Below are positions 1 to 5,213 of a stretch of 5,213 nucleotides of DNA, in pieces. The notes beneath the pieces are model-generated. The model made no database searches. It saw only the letters and a program-made list of their open reading frames with translations, and had not been told where the DNA came from. Position 1 is the stretch's first letter. Every line of letters starts with the position of its first letter. Origin of the DNA: JBAROU01 sp049642385 (GTDB lineage: Bacteria; Chloroflexota; Dehalococcoidia; DSTF01; RBG-16-68-14); assembly GCA_049642385.1 (NCBI GenBank), contig JBAROU010000021.1, positions 1 through 5,213 on the forward strand, read 5' to 3'. Both the position numbers and the translations under genes were made by a program.

Positions 1-779
1 GCTCGTGCCAGCACCTGGTGGCCAAGGCAGATACCGAATATCGGCACCCGGCCGAGCAGTCCGTTCGCCGTGGCGACGGCGTGGTCGAGCAGGGCGGGGT
101 CGCCCGGCCCGGGCGACATCACGATGCCGTCCGGCTTGAGCGCCAGGATGTCCTCGGCGCTCATCGTGTAGGGCACGGCGGTCGTGCGGCAGCCGAGGCC
201 GCTCAGGATGCGCAGTATGTTGTGCTTCACGCCCAGGTCGAGCACGACGACGTGACGGTTAGGTCTATCGGGTTCGTCCCACGCGAACGGCTCTGGTGCG
301 CTCACCTCACGGACGAAGTCGCTGCCGTCGTATCGAGGCAGGTCGCGCAGGCGCGCGATGGCCTGCTCCGGCTCGTCCGTCGTAATCGCGCCCATCATCA
401 CGCCCGCTGAGCGCAACCGGCGCGTGAGCGCGCGCGTGTCGATGCCTTCGATACCCGGCACGCCCGCGGTCACGAGATAGTCGTGCAGCGTGCCTTCGCT
501 GCGCCAGTGCGAGGGGATGTCGCACGCCTCGCGCACGACGAAGCCGCGCACCTGCACCCGCCGCGACTCCGTATCGAATGCGTTCACACCGTAGTTACCC
601 TGGAGCGGGTACGTCATCACCAGAATCTGCCCGGCGAACGACGGGTCGGTGAGCGCCTCCTGGTACCCGGTCATCGACGTGGTGAACACCACCTCGCCGT
701 GGCTCTCCACGGGCGCCCCAAACTCGCGCCCGGAGAACACCGTACCGTCTTCGAGGATGAGGTAAGTGCGACCGCTCAC
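1..779 (-). CDS. carA: Carbamoyl phosphate synthetase small (glutaminase) subunit, 3' end missing
   Basis: CarA hydrolyses glutamine and passes ammonia to CarB for cytoplasmic carbamoyl phosphate synthesis, which feeds UMP and arginine. The window holds 259 codons; about 110 residues are missing compared with the usual 360-380. The N-terminal CPSase small-chain domain is clear, with FTTSMTGYQEALTDPSF at residues 32-48. The class I amidotransferase domain begins near residue 177 (VVLDLGVKHNILR). It carries MSPGPGDP at 221-228 and the nucleophile elbow GICLGHQ with Cys251. The catalytic His/Glu pair lies beyond the edge. The start is GTG at 779-777, which overlaps the pyrC stop as GTGA. A purine-rich AGGGGG (792-787) sits 7 nt upstream, and the N-terminus SGRTYLILEDG aligns well with family starts. 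Translational coupling to pyrC is inferred. Identity is very sure; carB is expected downstream but is not visible. Confidence 0.97.
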   Translation of the reverse strand, partial: MSGRTYLILEDGTVFSGREFGAPVESHGEVVFTTSMTGYQEALTDPSFAGQILVMTYPLQGNYGVNAFDTESRRVQVRGFVVREACDIPSHWRSEGTLHDYLVTAGVPGIEGIDTRALTRRLRSAGVMMGAITTDEPEQAIARLRDLPRYDGSDFVREVSAPEPFAWDEPDRPNRHVVVLDLGVKHNILRILSGLGCRTTAVPYTMSAEDILALKPDGIVMSPGPGDPALLDHAVATANGLLGRVPIFGICLGHQVLAR

Positions 780-2107
780 ACCCCCACCCCCTGCGACGCC
801 CACGCGACGCTTCCCTCCGCGATCGTCGCCACCGCGCGGCCGCGCAGCGTGCGGCCGGCCAGCGGCGTGTTCTTCCCCTTCGACGCGAAGCGCTCCGGCT
901 CCACCGTCCACTCCGCGTTCGGGTCGAGCAGCACCACATCGCCCGGTGCCCCTTCGGCGAGCGACCCGAGGCCCACAGCCGAGCGTTCGAGGCCCAGCGC
1001 GCGCACCGGGCCTGCAGTCAGCCGTTCGATCAGCGTTGGCAGGTCGAGCGCGCCCGCGTGCACGAGCGTCATGCAGAGCCCGAACGCCGTCTCCAGCCCG
1101 CTGATTCCGAACGCCGCCTCGTCGAACTCGCACGCCTTCTCGTAATCGGCGTGCGGCGCGTGGTCGGTCGCGATGGCGTCAATCGTGCCGTCGCGCAGCG
1201 CCTCGATGCACGCGGCGACGTCGTCGCGGGAGCGCAGGGGTGGGTTCACTTTCGCGGACGTATCGTACCGCAATTCTTCGCTGCCATTTTCTGAGAATGC
1301 GACGGCGTGGTGGGTAATCGTCAGGTGGTGGGGCGTCACTTCGGCCGTCACCGGCACGCCGCGCTCCCTTGCCGCGCGGATCAGCTCGATCGCCCCGCGC
1401 GTTGAGACGTGCGCGATGTGCACCGGCGCGCCGAGCTGCGTCGCGAGCGCGATGTCGCGCGCGACGAACGATTCCTCGGCCGCCGCGGGCTGGCCGCGCA
1501 GGCCGAGACGCGTCGAAACCCAGCCCTCGTGCATGACGCCGTTCAACGACATCGCTGAATCCTCGCAGTGATCGATGATTGGCAGGCCGCTGATGCGCGC
1601 GTATTCGAGCGCGTGGCGCATCAGCGCGCCGTCGGCGACCGGGTTACCGTCGTCGCTAAAGGCGACGCAACCGGCGTCGGCGAGTTCGGCTAGCTCGGCG
1701 AGCGCGTGCCCGCCGCGACCCTTGCTCACGCAGCCAATCGGCAGTACGCGCACTGCCGCTTCGTTCGTCGCGGTGCGCAGCACGTACTCGACGGTGGCGC
1801 GCGTGTCCATGGGCGGCTCGGTGTTCGGCATGCAACAGACGGTGGTGAAGCCACCGCGCGCCGCTGCCAGCGTGCCCGTCGCAATCGTCTCTTTGTACTC
1901 GAAGCCGGGATCGCGCAGGTGCGTGTGGATGTCGACGAACCCCGGCGCGACGATCAGGCCCGCCGCGTCGATGGCCTCGCCGCCGGCGCCGGTTAGTCCA
2001 GCGCCCACGGCGACGATCCGGCCGTCTTCAACCAGCACGTCGCCGACGAGATCGACGCCGCGCCCTGGATCGAGAATGTGGCCGTTGCGGATGAGCAAGA
2101 TTGTCAT
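776..2107 (-). CDS. pyrC: Dihydroorotase, type I (Aquifex/Bacillus-like)
   Basis: PyrC reversibly cyclises N-carbamoyl-L-aspartate to dihydroorotate, the third step of UMP synthesis, in the cytoplasm. The protein is 443 residues, close to the roughly 425-430 of type I dihydroorotases. It has an N-terminal beta-sandwich strand region (1-55), an amidohydrolase TIM barrel, and the C-terminal sandwich return with FASKGKNTPLAGRTLRGR (407-424). Visible metal and catalytic residues are His61 and His63 in VDIHTHLRDPG, Asp152/Asp153 in AFSDDGNPV (the Asp that bridges metals in the Aquifex type), His180 in IIDHCED, His233 in HIAHVST, and Asp315 in IATDHAPH. Arg65 and the YDTSAKVNPPLR segment (281-292) fit substrate binding. 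All key residues are present, so it should be active rather than a PyrC'-type pseudo-dihydroorotase. The ATG at 2107 gives a normal N-terminus but has only a weak ribosome site, unlike its neighbours. It follows a 102-nt gap with a structured repeat after pyrB. Confidence 0.97.
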   Translation of the reverse strand: MTILLIRNGHILDPGRGVDLVGDVLVEDGRIVAVGAGLTGAGGEAIDAAGLIVAPGFVDIHTHLRDPGFEYKETIATGTLAAARGGFTTVCCMPNTEPPMDTRATVEYVLRTATNEAAVRVLPIGCVSKGRGGHALAELAELADAGCVAFSDDGNPVADGALMRHALEYARISGLPIIDHCEDSAMSLNGVMHEGWVSTRLGLRGQPAAAEESFVARDIALATQLGAPVHIAHVSTRGAIELIRAARERGVPVTAEVTPHHLTITHHAVAFSENGSEELRYDTSAKVNPPLRSRDDVAACIEALRDGTIDAIATDHAPHADYEKACEFDEAAFGISGLETAFGLCMTLVHAGALDLPTLIERLTAGPVRALGLERSAVGLGSLAEGAPGDVVLLDPNAEWTVEPERFASKGKNTPLAGRTLRGRAVATIAEGSVAWASQGVGV

Positions 2108-2135
2108 GATGTCATCGTCGCCCCATTGGTCGTAG

Positions 2136-2157
2136 GCGAGGGTCTTGAGACCCTCGC
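2136..2157. repeat. Hairpin 1 of the repeat (10-bp perfect stem)
   Basis: The left arm GCGAGGGTCT (2136-2145) pairs perfectly with AGACCCTCGC (2148-2157) around two central bases. In RNA this is more realistically a 9-bp stem with a 4-nt loop. On the transcribed (minus) strand it is the hairpin nearer to pyrC. No T-run follows it. Confidence 0.9.
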
Positions 2158-2179
2158 GTCGGGGTCTGAAGACCCCGAC
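2158..2179. repeat. Hairpin 2 of the repeat (10-bp perfect stem)
   Basis: The left arm GTCGGGGTCT (2158-2167) pairs perfectly with AGACCCCGAC (2170-2179) around GA. It directly abuts hairpin 1 with no spacer. On the minus strand its RNA loop would be UUCA on a 9-bp GC-rich stem. It begins about 30 nt after the pyrB stop codon. Confidence 0.9.
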
Positions 2180-2209
2180 CTACAACGGCTCGGCAGGCGG
2201 TGCTACCCG

Positions 2210-3253
2210 TCATTCTGGCTTCCCTTCGTGCAACAGTAGGTACAGCACGGCCATGCGCACGGCGACGCCGTTCGTCACCTGCTCCTCGATGAGCGAGCGC
2301 GTGCCGTGCGCCACGTCGGCGGAGATCTCGACGCCTTCGTTTACGGGGCCCGGGTGTAGCACGACCGCGCCTTTGTTCGCGTGTGCGAGCCGCTCGCCGT
2401 TCACCTGATACAGGCGTGAGTACTCACGTAGCGTGGGTAGGAGGCCGGCCTGCTGCCGTTCGCGTTGGAGCCGGAGCGCCATCACCACGTCGGCGCCTTC
2501 GATCGCGCGGTCCAGGTCGTGATCGACGCGGACGGGCGGCAAATCGTGCTCCTCGATGCCGTTGCGTTCGTGCGCGCCGCCGAGGCCGGCGGGTAGCAGC
2601 GTCGGTGGGCCGCACACGACCACTTCTGCGCCCATCGCGGTGAGGCCCCACAGGTTCGAGCGCGCGACGCGGCTGTGGGCGATGTCGCCCACGATGACCA
2701 CCTTGCGCCCGCGCAGGTCGCCCAGGCGCGAGCGGATGGTGTAGAGGTCGAGCAGCGCCTGGGTCGGGTGGGCGTGCCAGCCGTCGCCGGCGTTGACCAC
2801 TCGGAGGTTCGACTCGCGGACGGCGAGGTAGGGCGCGCCCGACGCGCCGTGCCGCAGCACGAGCACGTCGGCGCCGATCGCCTGCACCGTGAGAACGGAG
2901 TCGATCAGCGACTCACCTTTCTGGATGCTGCTTCCGGACGCTGAGATGTTGATCACATCAGCGCCTAGCACCTTGCCCGCTAGCTCGAACGAGGCGCGCG
3001 TGCGCGTGCTGTTCTCGTAGAACAGCGTCACGATGGTCGTCCCGCGCAGCGCGGGGACACGCGGCACCTCGCGTGCGAGTACCTCCTTCATCGCCTCGGT
3101 GGTCTCCAAGACCAGCTCGATCTCGGCCAAGGTGAAGTCGTCCAGGTCGAGCAGGTGGCGGCGCTGCCAGTGGGTCGGTGCGAGCGCCTCCGCCGTATCC
3201 GGCATGTGTTCGACTTGCGCGCTCGCCCGGCGCGACGATGGTGCTCTGCTCAT
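2210..3253 (-). CDS. pyrB: Aspartate carbamoyltransferase catalytic subunit
   Basis: PyrB condenses carbamoyl phosphate with L-aspartate to give carbamoyl aspartate, the committed pyrimidine step, in the cytoplasm. It has 347 residues, against about 305-311 for plain catalytic chains. The extra length is mainly an N-terminal extension of about 30 residues before HLLDLDDFTLAEI. The carbamoyl phosphate signature FYENSTRTRASFE is at 78-90 (Ser82, Thr83, Arg84, Thr85). Other active-site elements are SSIQKGES with Lys112, Arg134-His135, GDGWHAHPTQALLDL with His162 and Gln165, Arg195 in VGDIAHSRVARS, MALRLQRER with Arg261 and Gln263, and LHPGPVNEG at 299-307. The ATG at 3253 overlaps the upstream glycosyltransferase stop as ATGA and has a strong GGAGG just upstream. 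An internal Met17 (ATG at 3205) lacks such a site, so the long form is preferred. No pyrI follows, so classical Zn-subunit allostery is not encoded here. Identity is very sure. Confidence 0.97.
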   Translation of the reverse strand: MSRAPSSRRASAQVEHMPDTAEALAPTHWQRRHLLDLDDFTLAEIELVLETTEAMKEVLAREVPRVPALRGTTIVTLFYENSTRTRASFELAGKVLGADVINISASGSSIQKGESLIDSVLTVQAIGADVLVLRHGASGAPYLAVRESNLRVVNAGDGWHAHPTQALLDLYTIRSRLGDLRGRKVVIVGDIAHSRVARSNLWGLTAMGAEVVVCGPPTLLPAGLGGAHERNGIEEHDLPPVRVDHDLDRAIEGADVVMALRLQRERQQAGLLPTLREYSRLYQVNGERLAHANKGAVVLHPGPVNEGVEISADVAHGTRSLIEEQVTNGVAVRMAVLYLLLHEGKPE

Positions 3254-4764
3254 ACGTCCTCCCTCATGCGGTACGGTAGCGCCATCCCACGCTCTCGCAC
3301 GTCGCCGCCCTCGACTGTTTCATGGGCGGCGGAACGTAGCCCGCGCGTGACGATGATCACGCCGTCGGCCGCCCAGATGCTCATGAAAGGCAAGAGCGGA
3401 ACGTGGAAGCGCGGTTCGCCGAAGAACATCAGCGGTACGAACGCCAACGCTGCGAACGCAACGCCCAGCAGGCCACGATAGACCGATGGCGCATACAGCG
3501 TCGCGATGGCGCCGACAGCCGCCAGCGGTAGCAGCAGGAGATAGACACCGTTCGTCAGGTAGGTGAGCGAATCGATCACCTCGGCGCTGACGATCTTATG
3601 GGTGTCCTCCTCGGGTAGGCGGTAGTTTAACGACCACTTGCTGACGTACGTCCAGTCTTCGGCGAAGGTGTAGAGCCCTTTCACCAAGCCCAAGCGTGCG
3701 AACGCGAGCGGTTGCTTGCGAATGCACTCGAGCCCCAGGCTCTGGGCCTTCGCGTCGTTGGCGCGCTCGTCCGCAGTATTGATCGAGGCGGGGGCATCGC
3801 CAGACCACCAGTCCCGCCACTGCCCGTTGGAGGCGAGCTTGCCGTTCTCGTTGAGGTGGCAGCCGATCCAGAGATTGATGCCGCCATTGTTGCTGACCAA
3901 GTTCCAGCCGCCGACTTCGTTGTGGTTGCGTATCGTCCAGGGAAGGAGCACCAAGGCCGCAATGACCGAGCCGACCAACACTTGCGTGAGCGCGATGCGC
4001 GGGCTGATCGCGTTGCTGAAGAGCAGTATGAGCGGGAGTGGCAAGAGCACGATGCCCAGCGGCCTGATGAACGCACAGGCCCCAACGGCGAGCCCGAAGC
4101 CGACCGCCGTGAGCCACACCCACTCCTGTCGTTTGACGCCGAGCACGACCATGATCAGCGCGAGGAGCACGAGCGTGACGAACGACTCTTCCGACATGAG
4201 CGAGGCGGTGAACAGGAACCGGCTCGGGATGAGTGCGTAGAGCAGCGCCGCGAGGAGCGCCGTCCGCGACCCGCGCAGCAGCGCCGCGAGGATGAAGACG
4301 AGGGCGATGTTGAGCGCCGCGAGGAACACATTGAGGATCTGCCCAACCTGGATCATGTCGCCGCAGCCGGTGAGCGTCGGCCACGTGCCGACGTTGCAGC
4401 TGGCCGTGTCGATGCCGAGCACCTTCCACACGTGGCCGAGCATCCACGGATAGCCGACCGGGAAGAACGCAGTGGGCGGATGGCCATCCTGGAACGGATG
4501 CACGTAGCCCTTGCCCTCCGCCATTGATTTTGCGCCGCGGAAGTAGAAGTCGGCGTCTGCCCACGGAATGTTGTCTGCGAAGGCGACCCAGATCAGGCCG
4601 AACACCATAAACGTTCCGATAATCGCTGCCAGACTCCACCATATCCAGGTCTCGTCTTTGATCTCGACAGGCTGCTGGTGACGCGGCGCCACGACCGGCG
4701 CTTCGCGAGGAGGGAGCGGCGGGGGGAAGCGCGTGGGGAGCGGTGGCGGGACCGATCGCTGCAT
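3250..4764 (-). CDS. Integral membrane GT-C family glycosyltransferase (ArnT/PMT-like)
   Basis: This is a 504-residue multi-pass membrane protein. It is probably a glycosyltransferase using a polyprenyl-phosphate sugar donor at the outer face of the membrane; acceptor and sugar are unknown. The N-terminus is cytoplasmic and proline-rich, with PPPLP twice (6-10, 15-19). TM1 is about 41-63. The first outer loop has WADADFYFRGAKSM (68-81), with Asp70/Asp72 placed like the catalytic acidic residue of GT-C enzymes. Further segments lie near 139-161, 166-184, 193-211, 217-232, 234-250 and 258-276. A large outer loop follows with SNNGGINLWIG (291-301), and helices at about 403-475 carry FGEPRFHVPLLPF (448-460), both typical of this family. 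Cys123, Cys134, Cys302 and Cys347 are in predicted outer loops. I chose ATG 4764 because AAGGA lies 6 nt upstream; a TTG at 4770 overlapping the pyrR stop is less well spaced. It is not a known pyrimidine gene. The family is fairly sure, the substrate is not. Confidence 0.85.
   Translation of the reverse strand: MQRSVPPPLPTRFPPPLPPREAPVVAPRHQQPVEIKDETWIWWSLAAIIGTFMVFGLIWVAFADNIPWADADFYFRGAKSMAEGKGYVHPFQDGHPPTAFFPVGYPWMLGHVWKVLGIDTASCNVGTWPTLTGCGDMIQVGQILNVFLAALNIALVFILAALLRGSRTALLAALLYALIPSRFLFTASLMSEESFVTLVLLALIMVVLGVKRQEWVWLTAVGFGLAVGACAFIRPLGIVLLPLPLILLFSNAISPRIALTQVLVGSVIAALVLLPWTIRNHNEVGGWNLVSNNGGINLWIGCHLNENGKLASNGQWRDWWSGDAPASINTADERANDAKAQSLGLECIRKQPLAFARLGLVKGLYTFAEDWTYVSKWSLNYRLPEEDTHKIVSAEVIDSLTYLTNGVYLLLLPLAAVGAIATLYAPSVYRGLLGVAFAALAFVPLMFFGEPRFHVPLLPFMSIWAADGVIIVTRGLRSAAHETVEGGDVRERGMALPYRMREDV
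3257..3264 (-). promoter_or_regulatory. Strong ribosome binding site for pyrB
   Basis: On the minus strand, AGGGAGGA lies inside the 3' end of the glycosyltransferase gene. Its GGAGG core (3262-3258) is 4 nt before the ATG at 3253. It decides the pyrB start in favour of the N-terminally extended protein, because the alternative ATG at 3205 has no comparable site. Confidence 0.75.
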
Positions 4765-4766
4765 AG

Positions 4767-5213
4767 TCAATCCTTGCGCTGCGTCACCAGCACCTGGTCC
4801 TGGCCGTCGGTTTCCTGGAACTGCACTTGCACCTCATCATGCTGCGACGTTGGGATGTTCTTCCCGACGTAGTCGGCGCGGATGGGCAGCTCGCGGTGGC
4901 CGCGGTCGACAAGCACGGCGAGCTGGATCGACTGCGGCCGGCCGTAGTCGATTAGCGCGTCGAGCGCGGCGCGAATACTCCTGCCTGTGTAGAGCACATC
5001 GTCCACGAGCACGAGACGCTTGTCGGCGATGTCTTGCGGGAGCTCGCTCGGCTTGATCTCGATGCGTGCGCCGCGGGCGGGCAGGTCGTCTCGGTACAGG
5101 CCGATGTCGAGCGCGCCAACGGGTACGTCTTCGCCCTCGAACCCACGGATCGCATCGGCGATGCGCTGGGCGAGCGGGACGCCGCGCGTGCGCATGCCGA
5201 CGAGCATCAAGTC
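4767..5213 (-). CDS. pyrR: Bifunctional pyr operon regulator / uracil phosphoribosyltransferase PyrR, 5' end missing
   Basis: In known systems PyrR binds pyr mRNA in response to UMP/UTP and causes attenuation or blocks translation. Many homologues also convert uracil and PRPP to UMP. The window holds the last 148 residues; roughly 30-35 N-terminal residues lie beyond the right edge. The fragment opens in frame with DLMLVGMRTRGVPLAQRIA, which matches the internal ILVGIKTRG-type strand. The TTG at 5210 and ATG at 5207 are therefore internal codons, not starts. The PRPP-binding loop is VLVDDVLYTGRSIRAAL (fragment residues 68-84). The family tail VDRGHRELPIRADYVGKN (102-119) carries conserved basic residues linked to RNA binding. 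It heads the operon, as in Thermus and Bacillus-type pyr operons. The stop at 4769-4767 is 2 nt before the next gene. Any RNA target in the leader is outside the window. Confidence 0.97.
   Translation of the reverse strand, partial: DLMLVGMRTRGVPLAQRIADAIRGFEGEDVPVGALDIGLYRDDLPARGARIEIKPSELPQDIADKRLVLVDDVLYTGRSIRAALDALIDYGRPQSIQLAVLVDRGHRELPIRADYVGKNIPTSQHDEVQVQFQETDGQDQVLVTQRKD
4771..4775 (-). promoter_or_regulatory. Ribosome binding site for the glycosyltransferase gene
   Basis: AAGGA on the minus strand (4775-4771) lies in the last codons of pyrR, 6 nt before the ATG at 4764. The spacing is ideal for that ATG and only about 0-1 nt for the alternative TTG at 4770, so it supports the ATG as the start. 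Confidence 0.6.

Larger units (their letters stand above)
2130..2185. repeat. Three-way-junction palindromic repeat (two perfect hairpins inside an outer stem)
   Basis: Two adjacent perfect inverted repeats abut without any spacer: 2136-2157 and 2158-2179. They are enclosed by an outer stem pairing GTAG at 2132-2135 with CTAC at 2180-2183, plus a T-A pair (2130/2185) after one mismatch. No base is left unpaired at the junction (2135/2136, 2157/2158, 2179/2180). The arms share the core GGGTCT/AGACCC, so the two hairpins look like diverged copies of one unit. This compact cloverleaf form resembles REP/MITE-like intergenic elements of high-GC bacteria; that class assignment is inference. In the pyr mRNA it would fold just after the pyrB stop. 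Confidence 0.85.
2108..2209 (-). other. pyrB-pyrC intergenic spacer
   Basis: This is the only true gap in the operon, 102 nt. It holds the twin-hairpin repeat at 2130-2185 and, between the repeat and pyrC, two minimal ORFs chained by ATGA overlaps. I see no T-run after either hairpin in the direction of transcription, so it does not look like an intrinsic terminator. I also see no sequence resembling the PyrR-binding anti-antiterminator loop known from Bacillus leaders. No promoter could be assigned by eye with confidence. Confidence 0.85.

Noticed and set aside
1575..2135. Plus-strand ORFs opposite pyrC
   Set aside because: Ser/Ala/Pro-rich shadow translation with no ribosome site or domain, while pyrC on the other strand has every catalytic residue.
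2136..2179. Twin hairpins as a rho-independent terminator between pyrB and pyrC
   Set aside because: No T-run follows on either strand, and pyrC and carA continue the same pathway and direction, so full termination here is unlikely.
2108..2209. PyrR-binding attenuation site in the pyrB-pyrC gap
   Set aside because: The hairpin loops do not resemble the known PyrR-recognised loop, and the outer stem geometry is that of a symmetric repeat. The real site, if present, should be upstream of pyrR and outside the window.
3434..3475. Repeated AACGC units near the 3' end of the glycosyltransferase gene
   Set aside because: These fall in codons for an Ala/Val-rich membrane helix (AGVAFAALAFVP-like) and are explained by amino-acid composition, not by a DNA repeat.
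3712..4527. Long plus-strand ORF (271 codons) opposite the glycosyltransferase gene
   Set aside because: It is rich in Glu, Arg, Asp and His as expected from the complement of hydrophobic high-GC codons, with no recognisable domain. The minus-strand frame has clear family motifs.
3596..4642. Minus-strand 348-codon ORF in another frame of the glycosyltransferase region
   Set aside because: Its composition is Arg/Ala/His-rich without motifs, and it overlaps the true frame with TM segments and GT-C signatures. It is a frame shadow of high-GC DNA.
5207..5210. TTG/ATG near the right edge as the pyrR start
   Set aside because: The open frame continues to the edge, and the first residues match an internal strand of PyrR with about 30-35 residues normally before it.

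Overview
This is a high-GC bacterial window with essentially one transcription unit. Every real gene is on the minus strand, so the operon reads from the right edge to the left: pyrR (5' end cut by the window), a GT-C type membrane glycosyltransferase gene, pyrB, pyrC, and carA (3' end cut by the window). Four of the five products belong to de novo UMP synthesis. CarA is the glutaminase subunit of carbamoyl phosphate synthetase, PyrB makes carbamoyl aspartate, PyrC closes it to dihydroorotate, and PyrR is the uracil/UMP-sensing regulator typical of Gram-positive, Thermus-type and Chloroflexota pyr operons. carB and the remaining pyr genes would be expected beyond the left edge. The mRNA leader with any PyrR-binding site would lie beyond the right edge.

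Layout, in transcription order: pyrR, about 5213-4767. The glycosyltransferase, 4764-3250, starts 2 nt after the pyrR stop. pyrB, 3253-2210, overlaps the glycosyltransferase stop as ATGA. A 102-nt gap (2209-2108) follows; it is the only real intergenic space and contains two back-to-back perfect hairpins closed by an outer stem, forming a three-way junction. pyrC, 2107-776. carA, from 779 to the left edge, overlaps the pyrC stop as GTGA. No tRNA, rRNA, CRISPR array, IS element, promoter or intrinsic terminator is visible, and no gap longer than 300 bases lacks a gene.

The lineage is not certain. High GC, a pyrR-led operon, type I dihydroorotase and PyrB without PyrI fit Chloroflexota, Thermus-like or actinobacterial relatives. 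I lean to an uncultured Chloroflexota because of the gene set and the style of the palindromic repeat, at low to moderate confidence.

The least ordinary parts are a cell-envelope glycosyltransferase translationally coupled between pyrR and pyrB, the three-way-junction repeat before pyrC with two chained mini-ORFs leading to the pyrC start, and an N-terminally extended PyrB next to an apparently active type I PyrC. The last point suggests a class A type ATCase-dihydroorotase complex. I see no sign of a wholly new defence or mobile system.
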